In this document: positions 1-9,918 of the stretch, one piece after another | Position numbering within the stretch: the first letter of the stretch is position 1 | Layout of the letters: the number at the start of each line of letters is the position of its first letter | DNA from: Lingula anatina | Lineage: Eukaryota > Brachiopoda > Lingulata > Lingulida > Lingulidae | Assembly: GCF_001039355.2 (NCBI RefSeq) | Contig: NW_019775092.1 | Location: forward strand, 131,673 to 195,672 | DNA: 64,000 bases | Direction of reading: 5' to 3' | Notes under the pieces: model-generated | Database searches by the model: none | What the model saw: the letters and a program-made list of their open reading frames with translations, nothing else | What the model was told of the DNA's origin: nothing | Translations under genes and position numbers: made by a program

Positions 1-1478
1 ATATTTATATTTTACTTTGATATATCCATTTTACAGGTGACATGTATTAGTTTTGGGGAGTAGGGATCCAAGTAGTTTGCACAGAAATTAGAATTCAAAG
101 AGGTGAATCCTTTAAGTCGGTTCTGTTCATTATTTTGAATATCTTTTTTTATTCTTGTGAAATTCATTCTAAAACTTTCTTTAAACTTCCATTTTTCCTA
201 GCCACCAGACAGGGTTAATATTAGTCACAGTATTGGCGGATAATCTTGTCCAGCGCCACACGCAAAAGCACTTCTAAGTCAGAAAAACAATGCTATTAAT
301 AGGAAATAATCAGGGAATTTTGGCTCAAAGTTGTGAATCCTTGCGGGTCGTTATGCAACAATTTCCATTTTCTTCATTGATTTGGTTTTCTGCTGACAAT
401 GGCGTAGTTATATTGATTCCTTAGGCCTTATTTCGTCAGAGTTGGGATGGGGCAAAAGCCTCCCCATCTTCATTTTTCAACGTTAATAAATACATTATCA
501 ATATAAATAGCACTCACAAACACGCTGCACAGTTGTGTTCCCATTCTTACTGAGACAATTTTACATTTGTGAAATGCTTGAAATAAATAACAGCAAATGG
601 AAAAGAAATGCACATGCAACTTTATTGTTTCCAATATAATAAAACATATGCATGTTTGCATTGATGTACAAGTATGCACTAGGGCGGCTAGCGCCGATTT
701 TAGCGGTATTTTCATACAGGCAAGTATAAAAAGAAAATAATATTTTTATAAAATACCACTCTTCAATATATCGAATTCAGAACCTTTCTAAAACATTACG
801 TCAAAATTAAGTATCTACGATACTCATTCTATTTTAGTTCTAATCAAACGTAACTTAACAGTTGACTTATACAACTAAGCTGTGCATAATTACAAAATCA
901 CAAACGTAATCATATACTTTTTTTTGGAAAATCAAATCGACATTTACGGAACAATAGAATTTGAATCATCCAAGTAAAATGGCTCTCATAATAATGTTTA
1001 TCAAGTTATAATTTGTTATACGCGTATTGCACGACCTCCCGGGACGACTTGGTAACCCAGGAAACACAGAGCGTTATTATAACGCTACCATAACGTTTTA
1101 TTGTTATATTAACGCCATGGAAACGTTATGGTAACGTTATATGTTTACTGGGAACGACATTGTTACTGAAGGTTACTACTTCTCAGAAAGAAAACTAAAA
1201 ATTAACCCTGTTAGTTACCCAATTAAACTACAAGTTTTAAAATAGAGAAGAAAGCACTTTTATCAACAAAAAACCAGGATATAGTGTCTACATATAGTCA
1301 ATTAATAAAATCATTTCTTTAAAAAAATTTACAAGAATTATCTGTGGTGCAATCAAATACACCTGCGTTCATTAATACGGTATCAATTTAGATTCACATC
1401 AATATTTGCCACCGTGTCTCTGACAGTTTTATTTGTTCAACATTTCTTTGTGACAATGTTTCGTTTTCGTCATACAGC

Positions 1479-1479
<1 letters not shown>
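1..1479. other. Left flank, no gene recognised
   Basis: AT-rich DNA with only short open frames that lack known domains. The one structured element I see is a small foldback repeat at 1056-1152, listed separately. The flank is single-copy within the window: it does not recur to the left of the second FoxQ2 unit. Confidence 0.6.
1056..1152. mobile_element. Short palindromic foldback MITE
   Basis: The element starts CCCAGGAAACACAGAGCG and ends CGTTATATGTTTACTGGG. Its two halves are inverted copies rich in AACGTT and GTTACCATAACGTT motifs, so the whole ~97 bp can fold into one hairpin. Similar AACGTT-rich foldback elements are common in marine invertebrate genomes. I see no clear target-site duplication. 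No coding capacity, so it would be non-autonomous. Confidence 0.6.

Positions 1480-1544
<65 letters not shown>
1480..1544. repeat. (AAT)n microsatellite at left edge of unit 1
   Basis: About 65 bp of uninterrupted AAT/TAA triplets. It marks the left edge of homology with unit 2, where the matching tract (8764-8808) is shorter. Read on the minus strand it gives a meaningless poly-isoleucine frame. Confidence 0.97.
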
Positions 1545-1545
<1 letters not shown>

Positions 1546-2028
1546 TTCTTTACAAACTTAGAAAAATGTTTAAAGGACGGAGAATGATAAGGCGTTCTCT
1601 TAAATAAAATTTTAAAAATATACAACAAACAATTCACTTCAGTAATTAAGACACGTCCACTCAAGGCACTGGTAATGCAGATTATTTATATCGAGCTCTG
1701 AGTTCACATGGGCTACTTATCTTTGGACAATAGTGAGACATTGTAAGTTACACGTTTTTAGATGACTAGAAACTAAAATCTTTGCCGTTCTGCAAATGAC
1801 AAGCTAATAATTTCTAAAAATACTTTTTTTGAATTGATACAAATGATTAGTTGTAGAATGCATTGCCAAAATAAGAAATTATTACAGAGAATGTGAGGTA
1901 CAAAGTTACTATGTCTTTTGAAAACATATCTTTTTTATCAGAAATACTTTATGTCTACGTTTTGACATTTTTTTATCAAGTGATCCGTCGAACTATTTCG
2001 GCAAAAAATATCCAAATAAAAATTTTAA

Positions 2029-2034
2029 TTTATT
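2029..2034 (-). terminator. Candidate polyadenylation signal, FoxQ2 copy 1
   Basis: AATAAA on the minus strand, about 626 nt downstream of the FoxQ2 stop. It is the first canonical hexamer I find after the stop and is conserved in unit 2 at 9293-9298. Confidence 0.35.
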
Positions 2035-2659
2035 TTCGGTCACATGATGCACGTTTTGTAATGTTTTAAAGAGAAGAAACTGCGAGTAGTCGCACTACAT
2101 CGCCTTTTATAACATGCAAAACGCTTATTTCTGAAATAATAAAGCAAACGGCGCAGACTCACAGAACGAGCAGACAACAAAATCACTTTCAACACACATA
2201 TTTGACAGACCTAACAGACAAATGTCGTTCCTGACTGAAAGCACATTGAAGAAGGGACAATTTTATAAAAGAAAAAAAAATCAAAAAGTCAAGATTAGGC
2301 ACGGGCCTAACCTGGAATATTAAAACTACTCGGTCAAATCAACTAAAATAAGGCAAATTTATGCCTTACATTAAATCAATTATAATTAAATTGAATATTC
2401 TCTATTTTTATCAAAATGTCCAAAGATCCTTCTTCATATAGACTAGCATCGATTCGCTCAAATTTTAAGAAGATCAAATTTTATGGTTCAAAAATTTTAT
2501 GACTGAATATCATTTGCAAAGCAGTCCCTAGAAGCACAAAACACCTATTTTATCATACAATATATGTTAGAAGATAGGTAAATAACAAGATGTGAGTCTT
2601 CTTAAAAGAGCAACAGTTCTGAACACTCAACAAAGTAAAAGCGGCAGCCTGAGACAGCG

Positions 2660-4003
2660 TTATTTAACAAACCTGGAGAATGACGACCCCAGGGGGTACA
2701 GCGACTGGGAGTTGGTGTCCGCGTAGCTGGGGGTCTGCCACTGGTTATTACACGGCGGCGGAGGGTTGTACATCCCGGAGTTACAGGAGGGGGGCGGCGG
2801 AGGGGGCGCGTTGTTCAAAGAGCACGTGTTGGAATACCCTGTGTTGTTGACGCCGTTGTGGTACCACTTCATGAAAGGGTTGTTCATACTTTGCCTCAAG
2901 AGGACCTCGTCCAGCCGGTATGCACGCCGCTCGGCCTCCGTGTACGGGGAGTAGATGGAGCTGAGAGCGGCTGCCGGGTTGAAGGAGACGGACGGAGAGA
3001 GGGGAGCGCCTGGACCGCCCATGTAACCGTTATGCATGGCGAACTCGCAGTCCTTTTTTCTCCCGCGGCGACGGGAACGGCGCCTCTGACGAAAGTCTCC
3101 GCGCATGAAGTCCTGGAGGTTGGCCGGGTGGATGCTCCAGTAGTTGCCTTTGCCATCCTCACAGCGTCCCGCTTTAATAAAACAGTCGTTTAGGGAGAGG
3201 TTATGGCGGACGCTGTTTCTCCACCCCTGACCCCGGTTTTTAAAATAAGGGAAATGTTTCTCAATCCAGTTATAAATGGAGCCCAGGCTTAGCCTCTTTT
3301 CCGCGCTTTCTAAAATTGATTTGGCAATAAGGGCGATGTACGACAGGGGCGGCTTTTGGTCTGAGGGTTGTTCTTTAGTCTTCTCCTCTGGTTTGTCCAG
3401 AGATTGCAGAGCTTCCTCTTCGGCGTTCCCCGCGTTCCCTTCGTTGGAAACCACAGCAGACGTCGCAATGTCGCCTCCATTTTTCTCAGTCGACGTCACT
3501 TGCGGGGTGTCGTCTGCTACGCTGTTCTGTTCGTCTGCAGTGGAATTCTCGTGCTTGCAGTCGTCTGCCTTCATTTCTGGCGGTGCAGGATTGCTGAGGA
3601 TATGCGTCTGTTCGACAGAGACCTCACTCCCGTAGCCCTGTATTCCAGTCACAGGTTTCGAGTCTGCATAATAGGATTGTTTTTGATCTGAAAGCACAGG
3701 AGAATTTGTCCCGAACACGTTGAAATCGTTCCAGCCGCCGCCTCCTCCCAGCTTATAATAAGACGTGCTAGAGTTTGGAATGGGCTGCAATGGCGGGGAG
3801 GCAGCACAGATCATCGTGGACTCCGAGTAACTCGGAGGAGCTCGGCTCATTCCGAGACAGCTGCTGAATGCGTCGCCGAGCTCGGGGCTGTGTGGGAGCT
3901 TCATGGCGGGATCAAACATGTCCGTCGGGCGGTAGAGGGAGGACTGGTACTGGGCTGGGGGAGCGGCCTGGAAGCAAGAGCCTTGCATCGTCGTAAACTG
4001 CAT
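2660..4003 (-). CDS. foxQ2: FoxQ2-family forkhead transcription factor, copy 1
   Basis: Encodes a 447-residue nuclear DNA-binding protein from a single uninterrupted frame. The forkhead domain spans about residues 217-307. It opens with QKPPLSYIALIAKS, has recognition helix WRNSVRHNLSL (261-271), and ends with IHPANLQDF and RGDFRQRRRSRRRGRKK. The HPAN-x-x-DF...RGDFR-x-RR wing is typical of FoxQ2 and unlike FoxA, FoxD or FoxL. The N-terminus is Ser/Pro/Tyr-rich with a Gly run at 86-90; Pro runs lie at 400-405 and 414-417. YRLDEVL (362-368) resembles a weak EH1 Groucho-binding motif. I start at the ATG at 4003 because the frame extends upstream only through a TTG. FoxQ2 genes act in anterior/apical patterning in many animals (established knowledge). 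Copy 2 differs at eight residues. Confidence 0.85.
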   Translation of the reverse strand: MQFTTMQGSCFQAAPPAQYQSSLYRPTDMFDPAMKLPHSPELGDAFSSCLGMSRAPPSYSESTMICAASPPLQPIPNSSTSYYKLGGGGGWNDFNVFGTNSPVLSDQKQSYYADSKPVTGIQGYGSEVSVEQTHILSNPAPPEMKADDCKHENSTADEQNSVADDTPQVTSTEKNGGDIATSAVVSNEGNAGNAEEEALQSLDKPEEKTKEQPSDQKPPLSYIALIAKSILESAEKRLSLGSIYNWIEKHFPYFKNRGQGWRNSVRHNLSLNDCFIKAGRCEDGKGNYWSIHPANLQDFMRGDFRQRRRSRRRGRKKDCEFAMHNGYMGGPGAPLSPSVSFNPAAALSSIYSPYTEAERRAYRLDEVLLRQSMNNPFMKWYHNGVNNTGYSNTCSLNNAPPPPPPSCNSGMYNPPPPCNNQWQTPSYADTNSQSLYPLGSSFSRFVK

Positions 4004-4099
4004 TGTTGTCCACAAACCTGGAGTTAAAGCAGAAGTGTCAGACAGCGGTCATTTCTGTTTTTCGAGCTGAAACGTTCAATGAAAGTAGCCGTCTGCTCA

Positions 4100-4310
4100 A
4101 GTTCTCCTCTAGAACTGTTCCAATGATGGCGACTAGAGATGGGATATATATGTGTGCACACCTTTGCTACTGAATCGCTCTGCGTGTGCTACCTAAACAT
4201 TGGATTAGATTGAGAATTAACCAGCTAATAATCTCAACGATTTTAAATATTTGATCTCTCCTCTTGGGCTTTGGCATTGATGGAATTCCGTCTTCTGATT
4301 GGCCGAAAGT
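4100..4310 (-). promoter_or_regulatory. Putative core promoter of FoxQ2 copy 1
   Basis: A TATATATCCC motif (minus strand, about 4143-4151) lies ~140 bp upstream of the ATG. A CCAAT box (GGCCAATCAG, about 4295-4302) lies ~150 bp further upstream. Both recur in unit 2. This would leave a ~110 nt unspliced leader, consistent with a single-exon gene. The transcription start is not visible directly. Confidence 0.45.
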
Positions 4311-6779
4311 TGGTCGCCTATCCCGCACTTGACACGTCAATCAAGAGGGATATGTCCTCCTAAATTCGTGTTTAAAAGTGTTTGATTACGATAATTGCTA
4401 AGATGTGCCGAAGTCTGGGGCAACAAACACATAGACGGAAGCGAAGAAGGTGACAGCGCTGAGAAAGTTTCTTTTCTTTTTTCTCCGTGATTCCCATCGC
4501 TGTCCCGGGACTTTTTTATTTTCATTTTCTTCCCTTTGCTAGTATTCTTTATTTAGCAATCAATGCATACTACGTATTTTCTCTTTTTTGAAAAAAAAAT
4601 ACATATGTTTGTTTGTATCTCCAAAATTAAATTTCATTTAACAATTATTTACTGCTCTACCGTGACCAGTTAGAACAAAACAACCCATGAGCATACCTGA
4701 CATACACGTACGCACGCAAGTACGCGCACACACGCACACTCACCAGCATTTCTGTCCTTGAAAACAACAGAAGTCAGATTACAACCATAATGAGATGCAG
4801 TGTGTTTGTTCTAGCAGGTTGCTGTTGACACTGGGTCTATCTATAACAGAGATAATGTGACAGATTGTCTTGTACCAGTTTGTTGGAAGTTCGGATGGTC
4901 AAATGATAGGAAATGATAAATACTGACAGGGTTAATCCGACTACGAATTAAGACGTATGGAAGGCGAACGCTCTGCAAATACAGATTTGAGGAAAGTTTC
5001 TAGCTGCCTTTTCGAAAATTGCAAGTCCTAGATAATTTCACATTTAGCCCCCCTACTACTGCTCTTCTATTTTTAACATACTTCTGCGGTACTTCCACCA
5101 TAATTTTGTCAAATTTTAATTTATAATCATCATAAGTTAAAGAATAGCCAAAACTTGTCATATATAAAGTTTTGTGTTGAGCTGTTTTTGAAAATGAAAT
5201 CTTAGAAAGTCTAAAACTTAAACATTTAACAGCAAAGCATCACTTCACCTACAATAGAACTTCACCAACTTCAGTCAGTCGACTTGTGTTTAATCAAACG
5301 ACTCTACAAGCCCCAAATCTGCGTGTAATATGCCTTGTCTAGCTTTAAAGAGATATAAACTGCGAGATTAAGCGCACTTCGGGCGATCAGTCTCTTTGAA
5401 CCCCCTCAATGAACAGTTAAGACAACTACCCACTCTAAGTGAGACCGCAAAGACAAAGAGACGATACCTGATGGACTTAACTTCGCGTTTGAAGTCACCG
5501 ACGTTGAAAATGGGTGCATCAAAATGACTACTCGTGGGAAATATAACGCCTATTATTTTGCAATTAATTAATTTGTAACATAATGATAAGAACAACTTCC
5601 TACTCGAGTGGATAGGCCGAGGATAAACAAGGAATTTTGTGACATGATTTGGTGCAAGGAGTAGCACTGAATCAATGATAAAGTTGATTTTGGGGCGTTT
5701 ACCCAGGTTCCCAATGTTCATTTTACACTGCATAATTGTGCTAATTTTTTTTCATGTTTATTTGTGTTATAATGTATATAATTATACTGGTTTATCTCAC
5801 CCACGTTCTTCTAAACCTTTGCCATTTGACTTTATTTATTTCTTCTTGCTGTAATTCGCGTTGAATATACACGTCTATATGAAAACATCGTATTTATTTT
5901 TCTATAATAAATATTGCTGCAGAACACTTTGTCTCTTGTTCCCATCCATTCACGTCTACTAAATAAATATTTATAAATATCAGTAATAAAATGTAGACTT
6001 GATAAAACTAGAAAAACCAGTGAGTGCACCAAAGACACCGACCTCCGTCAAGGAAAGAGGCAATCATTGAGAAGGAATACCTGTCAATTCTTTCTCTCCT
6101 GACAACGTTGACCTGTCTGCCTTGACATTTTTATGACATTTTGGTGACAGTATTATTGTAATAGGTAATATCTCAAGAATTAGTAATGTGAATGTCAATG
6201 TGTGTGTTCAGTTGTTTTGTGTGTTTTAAATTTTGAATGTTGAAGAAAAATATTTTGCAGGGGGTAAAAGTAAAGGGCTATTTATTTTGTTAGATGTTTA
6301 TACTTCTCAAACCTACAAACAAAATTGCTGAACGATTAGACATAAAATACACGTTGCATATGGACTAAACTTTTATTGCAAATCAATACAAGTATATCAT
6401 GTAGTTTTCTAGAATTAGTACTCTAATTGTTAATTTCAAATGCCATCAAACATAATTCTCTCGCGAAAGACTTCAGATTCTTTTTTTTTCATGAAATATT
6501 GGATTTTATATTTACATAATATAAAATATAACATGGATTCATTATCAAGGTAAATGCCGTTATTTTCTTTTTACGTCTTTGTATAATTTCCATGCATCAT
6601 GAGAGTTCTTTTAATATCCTAAAATCTCATTCGGTCCACTCCACCCACGTTTCACAGCCAAAAGGAGCGGAATTCTCGCAAACACCTCCAACTTCTAAAG
6701 AGGCCGCCATGTTATTTTTTCACCGGGTAAATTCCACGATTAACATAATATCCTAAAACATTGTATATGAGCATGTATC
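4311..6779. other. Upstream noncoding DNA of FoxQ2 copy 1
   Basis: No gene recognised. The open frames here have no domain and are not preserved with coding-like substitutions in unit 2. Several stretches stay well conserved between units, for example 5270-5400 with GTTTAATCAAACGA. These may be regulatory. Confidence 0.5.
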
Positions 6780-7160
6780 TAGTCCAAGTCAAGTACAAAG
6801 TTTACGGGAGTCAAAATATAAGCTCGGCATTACCCAATACAAGTTGTTTAAAGACGTCTGACTTAAGACGGTTATCGAACGCAGAGCCTCCTTATCCCAT
6901 CCCGGGACGCGGATGATCTGGAAGAGATTACTTAATGAAGTTCCTATCTTGAACAGTTAATCATATGCCAATACTACGCGGTGGTTGCAATGATAGAGTT
7001 GTCTGGAGGTGGCTGGAGGGGAGGTAAACAACCCCCCTTTGTCAACAAATCGGTGTTTAGAGGGATATTATACCGCAATCATTACGCGGACACATTGTGG
7101 ACAATGGAGATGTTTGACCACGACAACTGATAGGACATGAGCAGACGATCTTTGTACTCG
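6780..7160. promoter_or_regulatory. Conserved noncoding block upstream of FoxQ2 copy 1 (candidate enhancer)
   Basis: Over roughly 380 bp I count only about two substitutions against unit 2 (14052-14430), while flanking noncoding DNA differs every few tens of bases. The block holds GTAAACAA (7024-7031), a strong forkhead-binding match. It also has an inverted SOX-like pair, ACATTGT then ACAATGG (7092-7107), and homeodomain-like GATTACTTAATGA and GTTAATCATA. Enhancer function and possible forkhead autoregulation are inference. Confidence 0.5.
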
Positions 7161-8762
7161 GGCCGAAATAAATGCTGACCGGTTTGTTTTAAATTAATGC
7201 ACAGAAATCCAAGTTGGCATATAAACAGACTTCAAACAAAGGAATCCCAAGAAAAAGATCTAATGATAATTGGCAAGATAGGTGGAGAAATACTTTTAAT
7301 TTTATTTTTCAATGTCAGTAAGCATAATGCATTTGTTAAGGCTGAACGGCCTTTTTTTTTTTTTGTAAAATGCGACGACACTTCATTGAGCCATATGTAA
7401 AGTTAAAGGTGAAATAATACATTTGTAATGAGATAACGCATGGGAAATATGCATTATTGAAAATATGAAAGCCTCTGTAACGGAATGTGATGCCGCATTT
7501 AAATAGCTGTGTTTTCCGAAATATTGGTCAGTGCGACTTCCTTAAGCAGCAGGCCGACGTAAATTTTTGTAAAATAAATAAATAAATAAATAAACAAATG
7601 ATCGTTAATATTTAAAATTAAGAAAATAAACGTCGAAAAAAGTACCCTTTCTTTTAAATAAAATAAGTTTTACGTACCATTCCCTTTATGAAATTCGGTA
7701 GGTAGAAGTTGATAAAGGTCTTCAAGAACAATCTATTGAAAAAAGGCAGGGTAGGGGGCCATGTTCAGCTGTCATGATTTCATTCACATAATAACAATTA
7801 AAAAAGTGAAAATTAATGAAATGACAAATGACAATTTGGTTGAACGTCTGAATATTTATTTGTTTATTTTATTTCTAATTTTCATGACACGTAATCCTTA
7901 TATATGTTGTTTTGCATTTTTTCATTATAGAACCCAAAGAAGTAAGGTCTCAACGAGAAAGTGAAAAAAATTCTCGATACTGTACTTTTTGCAATAAATA
8001 TTATTAATCATACTCCAATTTCTTCATAGAATTGACATTATAAATGATCGAAGACAATGAACGAAGGGGAAAATCCGTCAATATATTCTTGATGATTAGG
8101 AGAATTTATTAGCATACAAATATAGCATATTAATAATTTCAACAAAATATAAAATGTTGCTTAAAATCTGACCTTTATTATGCGTCACATAACTAGTTGT
8201 CATTTAACGGCTCATTTCACATTCATTGAGTGAATAGTTAGTCATTACTTAGGAATTCGGGACAACTTAGAGCGAATCCAACAGCCGATAAGACTGGTAT
8301 AAGACTTGCACAGGAGGAGGAGGAGGGGCGGGGTCACCTCTTTATCAATCTTAGTGACAATATCGTCGAATCCAGCTCATCCCTCACATTGACAATCTCG
8401 GCAGAATACCTGACATTCCCTTACATCTGCGGCGTCAGTCACAGGGCACGTAAATCGATGGTCTTTAACACAAGAGACAGATAAATACCTAAGTAATAGA
8501 CAGGCTGTAAATACGTTATTTACTCAGAGGTTTTACGGCCTTAGCTATCCGGACATGCGTCAATAAAGACGGTGGGAAAGCATGGTAAACTTCCCCATGA
8601 TGTGGGAGACTGCTCCTCCTTCCCCGGGAAATAACAACAGACGATGACACACTGACAATGCGTGTGCGCGCGTGCGTGTGCGCGAGAGTGTGAATGTTTG
8701 AGAGACGGGGGTTAGCAAGAAGGGGGGATATAGAGCATAGCTTTTTATGACGTTTGAGATTA
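7161..8762. other. Distal upstream DNA of unit 1, no gene
   Basis: AT-rich sequence with a short (AAAT)n tract near 7570-7597 and a purine-rich GGAGGAGGAGGAGGGGCGGGG patch near 8312-8333. No coding signal. Copied in unit 2. Confidence 0.5.
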
Positions 8763-8763
8763 N
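8763..8763. other. Single N at the duplication junction
   Basis: The only ambiguous base in the first 20 kb falls exactly where unit 1 stops and unit 2 begins inside (AAT)n. It may mark a scaffold join or an unresolved microsatellite. Confidence 0.95.

Positions 8764-8808
<45 letters not shown>
8764..8808. repeat. (AAT)n microsatellite at left edge of unit 2
   Basis: About 45 bp of AAT triplets, shorter than the ~65 bp tract in unit 1. It abuts the N at 8763. Confidence 0.96.
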
Positions 8809-8809
<1 letters not shown>

Positions 8810-9292
8810 TTCTTTACAAACTTAGAAAAATGTTTAAAGGACGGAGAATGATAAGGCGTTCTCTTAAATAAAATTTTAAAAATATACAACAAACAATTCA
8901 CTTCAGTAATTAAGACACGTCCACTCAAGGCACTGGTAATGCAGATTATTTATATCGAGCTCTGAGTTCACATGGGCTACTTATCTTTGGACAATAGTGA
9001 GACATTGTAAGTTACACGTTTTTAGATGACTAGAAACTAAAATCTTTGCCGTTCTGCAAATGACAAGCTAATAATTTCTAAAAATACTTTTTTTGAATTG
9101 ATACAAATGATTAGTTGTAGAATGCATTGCCAAAATAAGAAATTATTACAGAGAATGTGAGGTACAAAGTTACTATGTCTTTTGAAAACATATCTTTTTT
9201 ATCAGAAATACTTTATGTCTACGTTTTGACATTTTTTTATCAAGTGATCCGTCGAACTATTTCGGCAAAAAATATCCAAATAAAAATTTTAA

Positions 9293-9298
9293 TTTATT
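9293..9298 (-). terminator. Candidate polyadenylation signal, FoxQ2 copy 2
   Basis: Minus-strand AATAAA at the position equivalent to 2029-2034, about 620 nt after the stop. Confidence 0.35.
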
Positions 9299-9918
9299 TT
9301 CAGTCACATGATGCACGTTTTGTAATGTTTTAAAGAGAAGAAACTGCGAGTAGTCGCACTACATCGCCTTTTATAACATGCAAAACGCTTATTTCTGAAA
9401 TAATAAAGCAAACGGCGCAGACTCACAGAACGAGCAGACAACAAAATCACTTTCAACACACATATTTGACAGACCTAACAGACAAATGTCGTTCCTGACT
9501 GAAAGTACATTGAAGATGGGACAATTTTATAAAAGAAAAAAATCAAGTCAAGATTAGGCACCGGCCTAACCTAGAATATTCAAACTGCTCGGTCAAACCA
9601 ACTAAAATAAGGCAAATTTATGCCTTACATTAAATCAATTATAATTAAATTGAATATTCTCTATTTTTATCAAAATGTCCAAAGATCCTTCTTCATATAG
9701 ACTAGCATCGATTCGCTCAAATTTTAAGAAGATCAAATTTTATGGTTCAAAAATTTTATGACTGAATATCATTTGCAAAGCAGTCCCTAGAAGCATAAAA
9801 CACTTATTCTATCATACAATATATGATAGAAAATAGGTAAATAACAAGATGTGAGTCTTCTTTAAAGAGCAACAGTCCTGAACACTCAACAAAGTAAAAG
9901 CGGAAGGCTGAGGCAGCG

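Larger units (their letters stand above)
1480..8762. repeat. Direct duplication unit 1 (~7.28 kb, carries FoxQ2 copy 1)
   Basis: From the (AAT)n tract at 1480 to the last base before the N at 8763, this DNA aligns collinearly with 8764-16053. The offset is 7259 bp at both ends of the FoxQ2 gene. Scattered substitutions and small indels separate the copies, with noncoding DNA diverging a few percent by eye. The 3' flank, gene, promoter and distal upstream DNA are all included. Unit 1 keeps the unique left flank; unit 2 keeps the unique right flank. Confidence 0.92.

Noticed and set aside
1470-1664. Poly-isoleucine frames over the (AAT)n tracts (also 8560-8928)
   Set aside because: Translation of a triplet microsatellite.
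2650-2672. Splice-donor-like CCAGGTTTGT at the 3' end of the FoxQ2 gene, and a similar string before its start
   Set aside because: The frame ends naturally at TAA, the donor is weak, and in copy 2 the 5' string differs. No second exon was found.
2766-3691. Plus-strand open frames over FoxQ2 (also 10025-11286)
   Set aside because: Shadows of the minus-strand coding sequence in GC-rich DNA; no domains.
4004-4015. Four extra N-terminal codons of FoxQ2 copy 1
   Set aside because: They begin with TTG, and the equivalent codon is absent in copy 2. The ATG at 4003 is shared by both copies.
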